From assembly GCA_016217835.1 (NCBI GenBank), contig JACRFQ010000014.1:1-48083 (forward strand): a stretch of 48,083 bases of DNA, given 5' to 3'. This document shows, piece after piece, positions 10,144 to 19,245 of the stretch. The notes under the pieces are model-generated. The model saw only the letters and a list, made by a program, of their open reading frames with translations. It ran no database searches and had not been told where the DNA came from. How positions within the stretch are numbered: the stretch's first letter is position 1; each line of letters opens with the position of its first letter. This stretch comes from Candidatus Levyibacteriota bacterium (GTDB lineage Bacteria; Patescibacteriota; Microgenomatia; Levybacterales; UBA12049). A program made the translations under genes and the position numbers.

Positions 10144-13100
10144 TCAAGCGGAAAAATTGCCAAAAGATTGAATCTTCTCAACAATAACAACCGGTTTATC
10201 ATTTTTCGTATCAATTTTGCCAGTTATTAATACAACACTTTCTTTTGTTAAAAGACCTTTATACTGATCAAAAATTTTGGGAAATATAACGCATTCAAGA
10301 GTAATCCCGTTCTCGTTGGCGATTAAAAGAAAAGCCATTTCTTTTCCTGATTTTTTTGTAAAAATGCGTTTAATGTTTTCAATGATCCCTCCAATTACAA
10401 CATTGGTTTGTTCTGTTTCCTCCTCTAAGGATTCAATGGTATGAGAAATTTGATCTTTTAATTTTATTAAGTTATCCATTTGGGGGTGGGCTGTTAAATA
10501 AAAACCTAAAAATTCTTTTTCAAAAGCAAGTTTTTCGTTATCTGAAAAATCGGCAAAATTACTTGCAGGATTATCTGAAAGCGGGGCGGTGGCGAATGTA
10601 TCGTCGCCAAAAAGACTTGTTTGTCCTTGAATATCTTGCTTTTTCTTTTTACTTGCTTTGTCAATAATTTGAGGATAATCAATTAAGAGTTTTGCTCTGT
10701 TTCCAAAAGTATCCATGGATCCTGCTTTTATTAAGCTTTCCATGGTTTTTTTATTTATCGTTCCAAGGTCTACGCGTTTACAGAAATTTTCAAATGATTC
10801 AAAATCACCCCTTGCTCTGTTTTCATGAATATTTTTTATTGCCGCATCGCCGACATTTTTAATTGCAGATAATCCAAATCTGATTTTAGTGTTATCTTCA
10901 ATTGTAAATACATCACCGGACTTATTAATATCAGGCGGCAAAACTTGGACATTTAATCTTTTGCATTCTGCGACAGCTTGGGCAATTTTTTCATTTTTAA
11001 TAGGTCCCGTTGTGCCCCTGGATTCGGCAGTTAAGAGCGCTGTCATAAATTCAACAGGGAAGTGGGCTTTTAAGTAGGCTGTTCTAAAGGCAATTGTTGC
11101 ATAGCACGCAGCATGAGCCTTGCCAAATCCATAGCCCGCAAAAGGTTCAAATAAAATCCATAAGTTCTGTGCTTTGTCTCTTGTCATTCCGTTGGTAACA
11201 CAGCCTTCCACAAAATGATCGTGTTCTTTTTTCATTTCAGCAGGTATTTTTTTACCAACTGCTTTTCGGAGCTTGTCTGCTTCAAGCCACGAGTATCCTG
11301 CGACTTTAATAGCGGTTAATAAAAGATCATCCTGGAAGGTAATAATTCCATACGATTCTTTTAAAACATCTTCTAATCTAATGTCTGGGTATTTAATAAG
11401 TTTTGGATTATGTTTTCTTTTGATAAATTCAGGAATATTTGCCATGGGTCCAGGCCTATATAAGGCAACCATGGCTTGTAAATCAAAAATAGTTGTAGGC
11501 TTTAACTCTTTGATGTATCTTCGCATGCCGGGTGATTCAAGCTGAAAAATTCCGGTGGTTTCACCTGACGCTAATAATTTGTATGTTTTTTCGTCTTCAA
11601 ATGAAATTTTTGAAAAATCTACGATTTTTCCCTGGTTTATTTCTATAAACTTAAGCGCTTCCTGAATAATTGTTAAGTTCCTAAGGCCTAAAAAGTCAAT
11701 TTTTAAAAGTCCTACACCGTCTTCCCCGATGCTATACATGTCATATTGGCTGATAATTTTATCTCCGTTTGCTTCTCTTTGTAGCGGTGTATATTCCGTA
11801 ATATCTTTATCTGCAATAACAACACCTGCGGCATGAACAGAAGCGTGTCTTGCAACGCCTTCTACTTTTCTTGCTAAATCAAGAATTTTTCTGGTTTCTT
11901 CTTCGGTTGAGTAGGCAATTTTCAATTCAGGACTTTGCTCTAAGGCCTTATCTAAGGTCATGCTATGTCCCTGCCAGCCGAGGGGGATTAATTTTGAAAT
12001 CCTGTCAGGAATTGAATATGGATACCCCAACACTCTGCCAATATCTCTAACCGAACCTCTTGCCTCCATAGTTCCAAAAGTAATAATTTGAGCGACTTTA
12101 TCTCTACCGTATTTTTGGGTTACATATTCAATAACCTCATCGCGTCTATTATCGGCAAAATCTAAATCAATATCAGGCGGGGAAGGACGCATGGGATTTA
12201 AAAATCTTTCAAAAGGAAGTTTAAAAAATAAAGGATCAATATCTGAAATCCCCAAAGCATAAGAAACTATTGAGCCAGCATTAGAACCTCTTCCCGGACC
12301 AACAGTAATGCCCTGGTCCTTAGCCCAATTAACAAAGTCGGCAACGATTAGGATATAAGTTTCGTAACCCTTTTTAAGAATAATAGAAAGCTCATATTCA
12401 GTTCTTTCTTTGATTTCATCTGTGATGGTCTTATAACGGTTAATAAGTCCTTCATCTACTTTAATTTTTATATATTCAGCCGGTGTGATTCCGCCCGGAA
12501 CTTCAAAAATCGGCATAATCCATTTGCCAAGAGATATTTCAAGATTACACATATCAGCAATTTTCACTGTATTTTCTATGGCCTCAGGTGTTTGGACAAA
12601 AAGACCCGTCATCTCCTCGGAGCTTTTGATATAAAAATCAGGAGATGAAATCATAGATAATTTACGGTCTTTTTGATCAAGTGTAGTTTGGGTCTGGATG
12701 CATAAAAGCGCTTCCTGCGCTCTTGCATCGTCGCTTTCTACATAATGATTATCGTTTGTGGCAACCAAAGGGAGACCTAGTTTTTTGGAAAGCTCAATTA
12801 ATTTTGTATTTAAAACTTCTTGTTCCGGAATATTAATATGTTTTTGAAGCTCTAAATAAAAATTATCTTTGCCAAATATTTCAGAGAGTTCTTTAGCTCT
12901 TTTTTCTGCAGTATCCTGTTGGTTTTTCATTAATGATTCGGAAACAAAGCCGTTTAAGCAAGCGCTTAAACAAATTAAACCTTCATGGTATTCTCTTAAA
13001 AGCTCTAAATCGGTTCTGGGTTTGTAATAGTAGCCCTCAAGCCCTGCAATTGAAATGATTTTCATTAAATTTTTATAGCCTTGAGTATTCTTGGCAAGAA

Positions 13101-13371
13101 GAATCAAATGGTTATAATCAGAGTCAATGCCTGCTTCCTTATCGTGGCGGGTGCGTTTGGTAATATAAATTTCTGCTCCGATTATTGGTTTTATGCCTTC
13201 TTCAACACAAGCCTTGTAGAAATTTATGGTGCCATACATATTGCCGTGATCTGTTATAGCAAGCGCAGGCATATTTAGTTCTTTAGCGCGCCTAACCATG
13301 TCTTTAATTTTTGAAAGACCGTCTAGAAGTGAAAATTCACTGTGATTATGAAGGTGTACAAAATCCGCCAT
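10144..13371 (-). CDS. dnaE: DNA polymerase III alpha subunit
   Basis: The product has 1075 residues, slightly shorter than typical DnaE1 (about 1160). The N-terminal PHP domain starts at HLHNHSEFSLLDG (6-18) with ITDHGN and IIGAEIY, and keeps the metal-binding residues, so PHP proofreading is possible. PDIDLDF (399-405) and D559 in KIDFLGL supply the catalytic aspartates, and GPGRGSNAGS (358-367) is the palm motif. Fingers, helix-hairpin-helix and a C-terminal OB domain follow; the tau-binding tail seems trimmed. It replicates the chromosome. It is 10 nt downstream of the GGDEF gene and 31 nt upstream of atpB on the same strand. Confidence 0.97.
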   Translation of the reverse strand: MADFVHLHNHSEFSLLDGLSKIKDMVRRAKELNMPALAITDHGNMYGTINFYKACVEEGIKPIIGAEIYITKRTRHDKEAGIDSDYNHLILLAKNTQGYKNLMKIISIAGLEGYYYKPRTDLELLREYHEGLICLSACLNGFVSESLMKNQQDTAEKRAKELSEIFGKDNFYLELQKHINIPEQEVLNTKLIELSKKLGLPLVATNDNHYVESDDARAQEALLCIQTQTTLDQKDRKLSMISSPDFYIKSSEEMTGLFVQTPEAIENTVKIADMCNLEISLGKWIMPIFEVPGGITPAEYIKIKVDEGLINRYKTITDEIKERTEYELSIILKKGYETYILIVADFVNWAKDQGITVGPGRGSNAGSIVSYALGISDIDPLFFKLPFERFLNPMRPSPPDIDLDFADNRRDEVIEYVTQKYGRDKVAQIITFGTMEARGSVRDIGRVLGYPYSIPDRISKLIPLGWQGHSMTLDKALEQSPELKIAYSTEEETRKILDLARKVEGVARHASVHAAGVVIADKDITEYTPLQREANGDKIISQYDMYSIGEDGVGLLKIDFLGLRNLTIIQEALKFIEINQGKIVDFSKISFEDEKTYKLLASGETTGIFQLESPGMRRYIKELKPTTIFDLQAMVALYRPGPMANIPEFIKRKHNPKLIKYPDIRLEDVLKESYGIITFQDDLLLTAIKVAGYSWLEADKLRKAVGKKIPAEMKKEHDHFVEGCVTNGMTRDKAQNLWILFEPFAGYGFGKAHAACYATIAFRTAYLKAHFPVEFMTALLTAESRGTTGPIKNEKIAQAVAECKRLNVQVLPPDINKSGDVFTIEDNTKIRFGLSAIKNVGDAAIKNIHENRARGDFESFENFCKRVDLGTINKKTMESLIKAGSMDTFGNRAKLLIDYPQIIDKASKKKKQDIQGQTSLFGDDTFATAPLSDNPASNFADFSDNEKLAFEKEFLGFYLTAHPQMDNLIKLKDQISHTIESLEEETEQTNVVIGGIIENIKRIFTKKSGKEMAFLLIANENGITLECVIFPKIFDQYKGLLTKESVVLITGKIDTKNDKPVVIVEKIQSFGNFSA

Positions 13372-13381
13372 AAATAAAAGG

Positions 13382-14125
13382 TTAGATTATTACTGTTTTA
13401 TTTCTTCCTGTGCGTTTTGCTTCATAAAGACCCTGTTGATCTATTTTTTCAAAGAAATTTACATCATCATAGGGTTTATGAATACCGCCTCCGACACTAA
13501 CGGTTATTGGGATATGTAATCCTTGACCATCAGTTTCAACGTAGAAGGGTGATTCCCCTATTGATGTTCTGATTTCCTCTGCAACTCTCGTAAGAGCTTC
13601 TTTAGTGTGCATACCAGGCATGAGCACAACTAATTCTTCGCCACCGTATCGGTATGCTTTGTCATTTAATCCTTCAGGCCGTGTTTGTCTGACTCCCGAA
13701 TTTATGTTTTTTGATACCTCTATCAATATCCTGTCTCCGTTTGCGTGTCCATGAGTATCGTTTACATTCTTAAAATGATCGATATCAAATATTAAAAGTC
13801 CAAATGGAGCACCGCTGTTTAATAGTTCAGCGTAATCATGTGTGTATTCTCCTTTATTCCAGAGTCCTGTCATTGGGTCTTTTCTTCTTTTTTCATTCGC
13901 TCTTTCTGTAAGTTTTTCTCTAGCTACCATAGATCTGGCAATAAGGTCATCGTATTCATCCTGGGTTAAAATTCTTTTTTCTACTTTTTCTCTTTGTGTT
14001 CTTAACCAGTCTTTTGTAGCTTGAATTTGTTCAGCTGTGGAAAGCTCTCTTCTTTCAACTCCTCTTCTTTCAATAGGAGTATTTGTTTGTGTTGTTGGTT
14101 GGGGTGTTTCTTTGCCGTCTATCAT
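13382..14125 (-). CDS. Soluble GGDEF protein, probable diguanylate cyclase
   Basis: The product has 247 residues. The GGDEF domain spans about 83-247: the Mg2+ strand LLIFDIDHFKNVND (110-123) and the active-site loop YRYGGEELVVL with GGEEL at 161-165 are intact, and SVGGG follows, so cyclic-di-GMP synthesis from 2 GTP is plausible. The inhibitory I-site RxxD is degenerate: D155 is in place but the Arg position is a glycine. The N-terminal 80 residues are charged and helical with no membrane segment or recognised sensor domain. Its ATG overlaps the gatB stop by 4 nt. No EAL, HD-GYP or PilZ partner is in the window. Confidence 0.85.
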   Translation of the reverse strand: MIDGKETPQPTTQTNTPIERRGVERRELSTAEQIQATKDWLRTQREKVEKRILTQDEYDDLIARSMVAREKLTERANEKRRKDPMTGLWNKGEYTHDYAELLNSGAPFGLLIFDIDHFKNVNDTHGHANGDRILIEVSKNINSGVRQTRPEGLNDKAYRYGGEELVVLMPGMHTKEALTRVAEEIRTSIGESPFYVETDGQGLHIPITVSVGGGIHKPYDDVNFFEKIDQQGLYEAKRTGRNKTVII

Positions 14126-15450
14126 TTTAGTTTCGCGGTTAAAACCGCCTTAATTCTTTCTGCGTCTATCTTTTCTTTAAATTGACGCATAACTCGACCT
14201 ACTAAAAACATTATAACTGTTTCTTTGCCTTTTTTGTAGTCTTGTACCGCATTTTGATTTTCATTTATTACTTTTTCAATTATTTTAGCTAATTTTTCTT
14301 CGTTAACGTCTGTTTTCTTAGTTGTTTTTATAATTTCTTCAATTAATTTTGCAGGCAAAATGATATTAATATCGATTTTTTTGTTAATTATATAATTTGC
14401 AATTTGCTTTGCAGTTAATTCGTGTTTTCTGCCGATTGTCATTGCTTCTTCGAAATAGTCTGCAAGATCTCGTGTTTTAGTTAGTATCTCGCTGTCATAT
14501 ACCGAGAGCCCATATCCGCTTTGAAATCTGAACAGTTTATAAAAAGGTAGTTCTGGTATCAAGCATTCAATTGTTGCTAAATCTTCATTAGTCCATCTTA
14601 TCGGTGGAATGTCGGGTTCCGGGAAATATCTGTAATCTGACGCTTCTTCTTTAACGCGCTGGCTTACTGTTGATGAATTTTTTTCAACAAATCCTCTGGT
14701 TTCCTGGATCGGGGTTTGCCCTTTTTCTAAAATTTCTTGCTGCCTTTTTATTTCATATTCAATTGCTTTGCCGACAAAACCAAATGAATTGATATTTTTT
14801 ACTTCAACCTTGTAGGATGGTAGTTCGGTTTTGAGTTTTGAGTTTTGAGTTTTGAGTTCGCGTAGCGATATGTTTGGTTCAAGTCTCATTTCTCCTTTTT
14901 CCATGTCTGCGTTAGAAACGCCTAAATACCTTACAATTTGTTGAAGTTTTTGTAAATATTCTTTTACTTCCTCTGCGGTTTGGAAATCCGGCTCTGTAAC
15001 AATTTCTACAAGAGGAACTCCCGAACGGTTAAAGTCAATTAGGCTTGAATTTCCTTCGTGGATAAGCTTTCCGGTATCTTCTTCCATGTGAACCCTGGTA
15101 ATGCCTATTTTTTTGCCGTTTGAAAGCTCTATAAAGCCTTTTTGACAAAAAGGCTTATCGTATTGCGATATTTGATAGCCTTTGGAAAGATCGGGATAAA
15201 AATAGTTTTTCCTGTCAAATTTTGAAAATAGGGGAATATCACAATTTAGGGCAAGTCCAATCATTACGCACCATTCGATTGCTTTTTTGTTGGGTACGGG
15301 CAAAGCTCCCGGAAGCCCCAGGCAAACAGGGCAGGTGTGCGTATTTGGCTTTTGACCAAAATAATCAGCAGAACAGCTGCAAAACATTTTACTGTTTGTT
15401 TTAAGTTCTACGTGTACTTCTAAACCAATAACCGGTGTATATTTACTCAT
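14122..15450 (-). CDS. gatB: Aspartyl/glutamyl-tRNA amidotransferase subunit B
   Basis: The product has 442 residues. It opens with PVIGLEVHVELKTNSKMFCSC and a zinc-type pair in HTCPVCLGLPGALPV, with SRMNYFYPDLSKGYQ-like YFYPDLSKGYQISQYD and a C-terminal YqeY-like helical tail that contacts tRNA. It phosphorylates and amidates Glu-tRNA(Gln) or Asp-tRNA(Asn) using ammonia from GatA. A heptanucleotide tract inside the gene (14828-14855) encodes the loop LKTQNSKLKT, which looks like an insertion. The region just upstream of ATG 15450 is another 7-nt periodic tract with no Shine-Dalgarno site. The order gatC-gatA-gatB is canonical. Confidence 0.96.
   Translation of the reverse strand: MSKYTPVIGLEVHVELKTNSKMFCSCSADYFGQKPNTHTCPVCLGLPGALPVPNKKAIEWCVMIGLALNCDIPLFSKFDRKNYFYPDLSKGYQISQYDKPFCQKGFIELSNGKKIGITRVHMEEDTGKLIHEGNSSLIDFNRSGVPLVEIVTEPDFQTAEEVKEYLQKLQQIVRYLGVSNADMEKGEMRLEPNISLRELKTQNSKLKTELPSYKVEVKNINSFGFVGKAIEYEIKRQQEILEKGQTPIQETRGFVEKNSSTVSQRVKEEASDYRYFPEPDIPPIRWTNEDLATIECLIPELPFYKLFRFQSGYGLSVYDSEILTKTRDLADYFEEAMTIGRKHELTAKQIANYIINKKIDINIILPAKLIEEIIKTTKKTDVNEEKLAKIIEKVINENQNAVQDYKKGKETVIMFLVGRVMRQFKEKIDAERIKAVLTAKLK
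14828..14855. repeat. Heptanucleotide tandem repeat, 4 exact units, inside gatB
   Basis: Four perfect consecutive copies of GTTTTGA (plus strand), followed by a partial unit. It lies in the gatB reading frame. Since 7 is not a multiple of 3, gain or loss of one unit would shift the frame. Confidence 0.95.
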
Positions 15451-15451
15451 A

Positions 15452-15514
15452 ATTTTAAATTTTCAATATTTCAATTTTAAATATGATCATAAATCGTATA
15501 TCGTAAATCATAAA
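15452..15514. repeat. Degenerate 7-nt periodic tract between gatA and gatB
   Basis: The right half reads TCATAAA, TCGTATA, TCGTAAA, TCATAAA (15487-15514) with exact 7-nt spacing. The left half is made of ATTTTAA/ATTTTCA-like words of 7-8 nt. It fills the gatA-gatB gap and includes the gatA stop codon (15508-15510). Confidence 0.8.
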
Positions 15515-16935
15515 TCTGGTGTTAGTTTTCTCCAATTTTCGTTTTGTGTATTTATTTCGTATTGATGCGCGCTTGCAAGAACCAATTGTTCACTAAATTG
15601 CGGTCCGATGATTTGCATGCCGATTGGCAGTCCTGATTTAGAAAATCCAACAGGAATATTTATACCCGCTAAACCTGCAATGGATGAAGGTTCAACTAAA
15701 ACATCGGCGATTTCCCCAAACATTGAAGTATCCTTTGTCGCTCCGACGGGAAGCGCCAGGGATGGGCTGGTTGGAGCAATGATTATGTCAACTTTTTCAA
15801 ATGCTTTTTCAAAATCTTTAATAATTACGGTTCTAACTTGTTGAGCTTTGTTGTAGTATTGGTCGTAGTAACCCGAAGATAGGGCATATGTGCCAAACAT
15901 AATTCTTCTTTTTGCTTCCTCTGCGAATGACTCTCTGTCTTTTCCGTATCTGATTCCATCGTATCTTGCTAAATTTGAAGAAACCTCTGACCTTTGAATA
16001 ATTGTATAAACATCAATTGCATATTTTGGGTCAAAAAGTTTAATATTTTCAATTTTTGCGCCTAAACTTTCGAATTTTTTAATGGCTGTTTTTATTAATT
16101 CTTCAACTTCTTTATCGATACCTTTAATAAAATAATCGCTTGAAATACCAATTTTTAAATCTTTAACGTCTTTATCTAAATGTTTAGAATACTCTAAAAC
16201 TTCTTTTGGCGAGGTTGTTGCGTCTTTTTCGTCAATGCCTGCTAAAACTTCTAGAATTAAAGCGCTATCCTCAACGGTTTTGGTAATCGGACCGGGGGAA
16301 TCAAGTGAAGAACCCATGGCAATAACACCGTATCTACTTACTCTTCCGTAAGTTGGTTTTAGGCCGGTAACTCCGCACCATGACGCCGGTTGTCTGATTG
16401 AGCCTGCAGTTTCCGAACCAATTGCAGCAATGCACTGATTGGCGGCAACAGAGGCGGCGGAGCCGCCCGAAGAGCCTCCTGGTAAGTGATTTGTATCCCA
16501 TGGGTTCTTTGTCGCTCCGTAGTCGGAAGTTTCAGTAGAAGAACCATGAGCCCAGGCATCCATATTAGTTTTGCCTAAAATTACAGCACCCGCGTCTTTT
16601 AATTTTTTTACTACAGTTGCATCATATGGCGGAATATAATCGTCTAAAACCTTGCTTGACGCAGTTGTACGGATTCCTAGAGTTGAAAAATTATCTTTGA
16701 TAGCAATAGGAATTCCTAATAATGGTTTAGCTTCCAAGGCGTCGCCTTGCGAAGCTAATTCTACATCTGCCTTTCTTGCCTGTTCCAGCGCTTGGTTTTC
16801 AGTTACGGTTACAAACGCATTGAGTTTTGGTTCAGTTTTTTTCATTTGCAAAAGACAAGCTTTTGTTAAATCAACAGCAGAGAAATCCTTATTCTTTAAA
16901 CTTTCTTTAGCTTTTTGTAAGGTAAGTTTATTCAT
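15508..16935 (-). CDS. gatA: Aspartyl/glutamyl-tRNA amidotransferase subunit A
   Basis: The product has 475 residues, an amidase-signature enzyme. The Ser-cisSer-Lys triad is visible: K80 in PIAIKDNFS, S155 in LPGGSSGGSAA, and nucleophile S179 in GSETAGSIRQPA. It hydrolyses glutamine and channels ammonia to GatB for transamidation of misacylated tRNA. Its start overlaps the end of gatC by 8 nt. The stop (TGA) lies in the heptad tract separating it from gatB. TGA use as a stop here argues for the standard code. Confidence 0.98.
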   Translation of the reverse strand: MNKLTLQKAKESLKNKDFSAVDLTKACLLQMKKTEPKLNAFVTVTENQALEQARKADVELASQGDALEAKPLLGIPIAIKDNFSTLGIRTTASSKVLDDYIPPYDATVVKKLKDAGAVILGKTNMDAWAHGSSTETSDYGATKNPWDTNHLPGGSSGGSAASVAANQCIAAIGSETAGSIRQPASWCGVTGLKPTYGRVSRYGVIAMGSSLDSPGPITKTVEDSALILEVLAGIDEKDATTSPKEVLEYSKHLDKDVKDLKIGISSDYFIKGIDKEVEELIKTAIKKFESLGAKIENIKLFDPKYAIDVYTIIQRSEVSSNLARYDGIRYGKDRESFAEEAKRRIMFGTYALSSGYYDQYYNKAQQVRTVIIKDFEKAFEKVDIIIAPTSPSLALPVGATKDTSMFGEIADVLVEPSSIAGLAGINIPVGFSKSGLPIGMQIIGPQFSEQLVLASAHQYEINTQNENWRKLTPDL

Positions 16936-17215
16936 TTTCTTTAAAAATTGCTTTTACTTTAAAAAATCCGTTATGTTTTGATTTTGTATTTGATAAAGCT
17001 TCGTTTTGCGACAGCGAGGGTTTTGCTATGTCGTCTCTTGTAATATTTTCAAGGCCTGTAACCTGACTTGTGGGTTCAATATTTTTTGTGTCTACTTGAT
17101 TAAGTTGTTCAACGTAATCAAGTGTTTCTTCAAGTTGCTTTTCGAGTTTCAATTTTTCATCCGGCAGCAAGGTAAGGTTAGCCAGTTTTGCAATATGAGA
17201 AATGTTAATTTTCAT
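16928..17215 (-). CDS. gatC: Aspartyl/glutamyl-tRNA amidotransferase subunit C
   Basis: The product has 95 residues. The N-terminal INISHIAKLANLTLLPDEKLKLEKQLEETLDYVEQLN-type helices (here ISHIAKLANLTL and a downstream LDYVEQLNQVDT) are the family signature, and the C-terminal tail wraps around the GatA-GatB interface. The ATG at 17215 is preferred over a TTG one codon upstream. There is no Shine-Dalgarno site; instead TATAAT (17223-17228) ends 7 nt before the ATG and overlaps the gatD stop, suggesting an own leaderless promoter for gatCAB. Confidence 0.93.
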   Translation of the reverse strand: MKINISHIAKLANLTLLPDEKLKLEKQLEETLDYVEQLNQVDTKNIEPTSQVTGLENITRDDIAKPSLSQNEALSNTKSKHNGFFKVKAIFKENE

Positions 17216-17222
17216 CAAGGTT

Positions 17223-17228
17223 ATTATA
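17223..17228 (-). promoter_or_regulatory. -10 box of gatCAB (leaderless)
   Basis: A perfect TATAAT on the minus strand, overlapping the TAA stop of gatD, 7 nt before the gatC ATG. The -35 region 17 nt upstream (TGCTAA) is weak. A transcript starting at the normal distance would begin at or next to the A of the start codon. Confidence 0.5.
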
Positions 17229-17973
17229 TTGTAACTTTAAGCTTTTTAGCAATTATTAATCTTGCTTCTTTTTCATATTGATTATCAATTTTTTTAAGTT
17301 CTATTTTTGTTTTATATTTGTTTTCCAAAGCTTTTTGAATTAAAAAATCTGCTAACTTTGGGTTTTTAGGTAAAATTGGTCCGTGAAGATAAGTTCCGAT
17401 GCTGTTTTTATAAATTGCACCTTCTGTCTGATCGTTTCCGTTATTACCAAACCCTTTAATAACTTTTCCTAATGGTTTAATATTTTTTCCAAGGTATGTT
17501 TTTCCCCCGTGATTTTCAAAACCAATAAGCTTATCAAACAATTCAGAACTTGCTATTATATTGCCGATAAGTCTTGTATTTTCTAAATTTTGAGTATATA
17601 AATCAAAAATTCCAAGTCCCTTAATAATTTGTCCATCGGACTTTTTATAATAATTACCTAAAAATTGATACGCGCCGCAGACATAAAGTCCAGGTATTCC
17701 ATTTTCTATTAAATGTTTTAGATTTTCTTTTTTTGAAAATAAGTCTTTCGCAACAATTTCTTGTTGTCTGTCCTGTGCCCCTCCCATTAATAGCAGGTTG
17801 CACGTAGTAAGTAGCTTGTAGTCAAAGCCTACATTTAAATTTATAATTTTTGTTTCAATACCCCTCCATTCGCATATTTTTTGTAAGACTTTGACGTTAC
17901 CAATATCGCCATAAACATTCATAAGAGTAGGGTAGAGCCAGCCGATGGTTAATGATTTATGATTTTGTGTCAT
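17224..17973 (-). CDS. gatD: Lipid II isoglutaminyl synthase, glutamine amidotransferase subunit
   Basis: The product has 249 residues, CobB/CobQ-like class I glutaminase. WLYPTLMNVYGDIGN near the N-terminus, GGAQDRQQ (64-71), the nucleophile C99 in YVCGAYQFLGNYY, and H197 in TYLHGPILPKNP match GatD. It supplies ammonia to MurT, which amidates the alpha-carboxyl of D-Glu in lipid II, so the cell is likely to build amidated peptidoglycan. It overlaps murT by 4 nt (ATGA). The first codons (QNHKSL) are encoded by a short 7-nt periodic tract (17947-17967). Confidence 0.93.
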   Translation of the reverse strand: MTQNHKSLTIGWLYPTLMNVYGDIGNVKVLQKICEWRGIETKIINLNVGFDYKLLTTCNLLLMGGAQDRQQEIVAKDLFSKKENLKHLIENGIPGLYVCGAYQFLGNYYKKSDGQIIKGLGIFDLYTQNLENTRLIGNIIASSELFDKLIGFENHGGKTYLGKNIKPLGKVIKGFGNNGNDQTEGAIYKNSIGTYLHGPILPKNPKLADFLIQKALENKYKTKIELKKIDNQYEKEARLIIAKKLKVTI

Positions 17974-19244
17974 GATATTTTTTTGCCGATAATTAATTTT
18001 CTTACTTCAAGCATGGCAGAATAAGTAGGAAGTATGAATAATACTTCATTGTCTTTTGTATTATCAATTGCATAATTCAATGCAGTGTTTAAGTCTTCAT
18101 GGGCTTTGAATCGTAGATTTTCATACCTTAATCTTATTGCTAGGTCATAAGTTCTTTCGCCTGAAATATGAATATTTTTTATTTGTTTAAGATAATCTAA
18201 ATTCGTGTCCCAAATCCAAGAAACATCAAGGCCATCAGGAATTCTGTCGTTTAAAACAATCAGGATATTTTTAGCTTTTAAAGATTTTATCGTGGCGAGT
18301 GATTCATTAAAACTGGTTGGATTTTTTGATAAAAATATTTTTATTTTTTTGCCGTTAAATTCTAAGTCTTCCTGCCGTCCGAACGCAGGCTTAAAAGAAT
18401 TTAGCGCTTTTTGAATAATCTCATCTTTTATATTTTCCTGTTTTGCAAATAAAACTCCTGCCAAAAAATTATATTTGTTATACTCCCCTGCCAACGGATA
18501 ATAGGGGAGTGAAGTAATGCTTGTTTTGGGTTTTTCAAGTCCGCAATTTTGACATTTCCAGTTTCCCAAATGAGAAAAATATACACTTTCGTAGGTTAAA
18601 GTATTAAGGCATTTAGGACAATAAATTGAATCGGCTCCATGACTAATTTTATTATTATTTTTTTCATTTAGACCAAAATATAAAGATTTGTTTTTGGCAT
18701 TGTTAGAAAGGTATGCCACTTGCGGATCGTCTGCGTTTAATATCAATATGGTATCTTTAGAGAGATTTTTAATTGACTCTTTCCATCTTTGAATTATTGC
18801 ATCAACTTCGCCATATCTATCCAATTGATCTCTAAAAAGATTTAAAGCAATAAGATAATCAGGAGTTAAAGCTTTATTTACTTCAGGTACTGAATTTTCA
18901 TCAACTTCAAAAATTGCAAAATCATAATTTGTTTTTTTAAATAGACCGCTTGATAAAATAACAGAAGACGCAATGCCGTTTAGCAAATTTGCCCCTGATG
19001 AATTTAAAAATACTTTTTTATTATTTTCTTTTAGAATTGTTTCAATAAGTTTTGAGGTAGTTGTTTTTCCGTTTGTGCCGCAAATTACGATGATTTTTGT
19101 TTTGCTATTTAAAAAATAATCTTTTACAAAGTTTCTATTTAATTTTAATGCAATATGACCTGGCCAGGTAGAACCGTGGCCCAAGTTTAATTTTTTACTT
19201 AAAAAAGAAAAGATTTTTCCTAATAAAAGGATTATGTAATTCAT
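17970..19244 (-). CDS. murT: Lipid II isoglutaminyl synthase, Mur ligase subunit
   Basis: The product has 424 residues. GTNGKTTT (56-63) is the Mur-ligase P-loop, NLFRDQLDRYGEVD is conserved in MurT, and C209, C212, C231 and C234 form the MurT-specific zinc ribbon inserted in the central domain. The C-terminal DUF1727-type region carries LNDRIPDGLDVSWIWD. It activates the D-Glu carboxylate of lipid II with ATP before amidation by GatD-derived ammonia. It lies one base after htpX and overlaps gatD by 4 nt, the usual two-gene unit. Confidence 0.94.
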   Translation of the reverse strand: MNYIILLLGKIFSFLSKKLNLGHGSTWPGHIALKLNRNFVKDYFLNSKTKIIVICGTNGKTTTSKLIETILKENNKKVFLNSSGANLLNGIASSVILSSGLFKKTNYDFAIFEVDENSVPEVNKALTPDYLIALNLFRDQLDRYGEVDAIIQRWKESIKNLSKDTILILNADDPQVAYLSNNAKNKSLYFGLNEKNNNKISHGADSIYCPKCLNTLTYESVYFSHLGNWKCQNCGLEKPKTSITSLPYYPLAGEYNKYNFLAGVLFAKQENIKDEIIQKALNSFKPAFGRQEDLEFNGKKIKIFLSKNPTSFNESLATIKSLKAKNILIVLNDRIPDGLDVSWIWDTNLDYLKQIKNIHISGERTYDLAIRLRYENLRFKAHEDLNTALNYAIDNTKDNEVLFILPTYSAMLEVRKLIIGKKIS

Positions 19245-19245
19245 C

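Noticed and set aside
14828-14860. Frameshift or pseudogene in gatB at the heptamer tract
   Set aside because: The frame is intact on both sides and the flanking protein matches GatB, so the current copy is functional in sequence.
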